Assembly (NCBI GenBank): GCA_021807585.1
Contig: JAKBCQ010000103.1
Location: 1-7,503 of the forward strand
Direction of reading: 5' to 3'
DNA length: 7,503 nt
Source: Planctomycetota bacterium
GTDB lineage: Bacteria > Planctomycetota > Planctomycetia > Isosphaerales > Isosphaeraceae
A program made the position numbers and the translations under genes. Positions 6,688-7,503 of the stretch are shown one piece after another (the first letter of the stretch is position 1; each line of letters begins with the position of its first letter). Below the pieces are notes generated by a model that made no database searches, had not been told where the DNA came from, and saw only the letters and a program-made list of their open reading frames with translations.

Positions 6688-7503
6688 ATGCTTGGAACGG
6701 TTATAGACGACGAAGGCGATTTCGGCGCCGCCGAGATCGCCGAGGCCGATCGGCTGATCGATCGGGCGCTCGCCGAGGATCTGGGGGATGGTGGAGATGC
6801 GACGGGATCGGCTTTGATTCCGCGAGACGCTCGGGGTCAAGCCGCGATCGTCGCGCGGCGCCCCGGGATCGTCGCGGGGCTTCCCGTCGTCGAGCTGTTG
6901 GCCAAAAAGCTCGATCTCGAATCGAATCGCGTCGGCGGTTTCCGCGACGGCGATCGGGTCGAAGCGGGGAGGACGGTCGCGATCCTCGCGGGATCTATTC
7001 AAAACATGTTGATTGCTGAACGGACGGCGCTCAATTTTCTGCAACGTCTTTCGGGGATCGCCACATTGACCGATCGGTATGTCGCGGCGATCGTCGGGAC
7101 GAAGGCGAGGATCCTTGACACGCGTAAAACGACACCGGCTCATCGCACGCTCGAAAAATACGCGGTGCGCCGGGGTGGCGGGTTGAATCATCGGTTCGGG
7201 CTTTTCGACGCGATATTGATCAAAGACAATCATCTCGCGTGGCTTGCAGACGAGCCGAACGCGATCGCGGTCGCGGTCGAGCGGGCGCGCGGATCGGCGC
7301 CGTCGGGGATGATCGTCGAGATCGAGGTCGATTCGCTCGATCAGTTCGACCAGGCGATTCATACGGATGCGGATATCATATTAATAGATAATTTTTCATT
7401 AGAGGAGACGGCCGAGGCCGTACGAAGGCGAAACCGGAGCGGTTCGCGCGCGTTGATCGAGGCTTCGGGAGGGATATCGCTCGATACCGTCGCGGCGATC
7501 GCG
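6688..7503 (+). CDS. nadC: Quinolinate phosphoribosyltransferase (nicotinate-nucleotide pyrophosphorylase, carboxylating), 3' end cut by window
   Basis: NadC converts quinolinate and PRPP into nicotinate mononucleotide, CO2 and pyrophosphate in de novo NAD synthesis, in the cytoplasm. The visible 272 codons cover nearly the whole usual length of about 280-300. Family motifs in order: LAEDLGDGGDATG (28-40), RPGIVAGLP, ERTALNFLQRLSGIA (111-125), DTRKTTPAHR (144-153; commonly TTPGLR, so this loop varies), EKYAVRRGGGLNHR (156-169), DAILIKDNH (174-182), DIILIDNF (229-236) and EASGGI (258-263). The ATG at 6688 is the only plausible start: no in-frame ATG lies between it and a stop at 6652-6654. There is no recognisable ribosome-binding site before it (TACTTTTGAA). 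Codons 230-238 are unusually AT-rich for this gene (ATA, TTA, ATA, AAT, TTT, TCA, TTA). No nadA or nadB is adjacent in the window. Confidence 0.95.
   Translation, partial: MLGTVIDDEGDFGAAEIAEADRLIDRALAEDLGDGGDATGSALIPRDARGQAAIVARRPGIVAGLPVVELLAKKLDLESNRVGGFRDGDRVEAGRTVAILAGSIQNMLIAERTALNFLQRLSGIATLTDRYVAAIVGTKARILDTRKTTPAHRTLEKYAVRRGGGLNHRFGLFDAILIKDNHLAWLADEPNAIAVAVERARGSAPSGMIVEIEVDSLDQFDQAIHTDADIILIDNFSLEETAEAVRRRNRSGSRALIEASGGISLDTVAAIA

Noticed and set aside
6658..7362. Minus-strand 234-codon open frame
   Set aside because: It is antisense to nadC, whose motifs are complete on the plus strand.

Overview
The window reads as chromosomal DNA from a GC-rich bacterium, most likely a planctomycete (Isosphaera/Gemmata-type). 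This is inferred from the gene mix (a secreted EF-hand/deiodinase-like protein, a Tat-signal protein of unknown family, a Gfo/Idh/MocA oxidoreductase), the GC-rich genes separated by long AT-richer spacers, and the lack of tight operons. The hexamer CGATCG and its extension GCGATCGC are conspicuously frequent. No mobile element, CRISPR array, tRNA or rRNA was seen.

Layout: (1) 39-1349, minus strand: a secreted protein with an EF-hand pair and a C-terminal iodothyronine-deiodinase-like thioredoxin fold. Its reading frame is interrupted by a single TGA exactly where deiodinases carry selenocysteine, and a compact hairpin with the properties of a bacterial SECIS element follows directly. I read it as one intact 436-residue selenoprotein gene, not as two ORFs or a pseudogene. 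(2) 1350-1815: a long divergent spacer with an AT-rich core. (3) 1816-3366, plus: a 516-residue Tat-exported, mostly helical, histidine-rich protein of unknown function, ending at a strong hairpin. (4) 3681-4379, plus: a short-chain dehydrogenase/reductase preceded by a leader with inverted repeats. (5) 4683-5360, plus: a DUF374-type lysophospholipid acyltransferase-like protein. (6) 5426-6496, minus: a Gfo/Idh/MocA-family NAD(P)-dependent oxidoreductase. (7) 6688 to the window end, plus: nadC (quinolinate phosphoribosyltransferase), cut by the window edge close to its C-terminus.

The genes look like separate transcription units: spacers are about 65-470 bases and orientations change repeatedly, so there is no sequence evidence that they form one pathway. 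Genes 1 and 3 are divergent and both encode exported proteins, which permits but does not prove co-regulation. The selenoprotein is the outstanding feature. It predicts that this organism has the Sec-insertion machinery (SelA, SelB, SelD, tRNA-Sec), none of which lies in this window.
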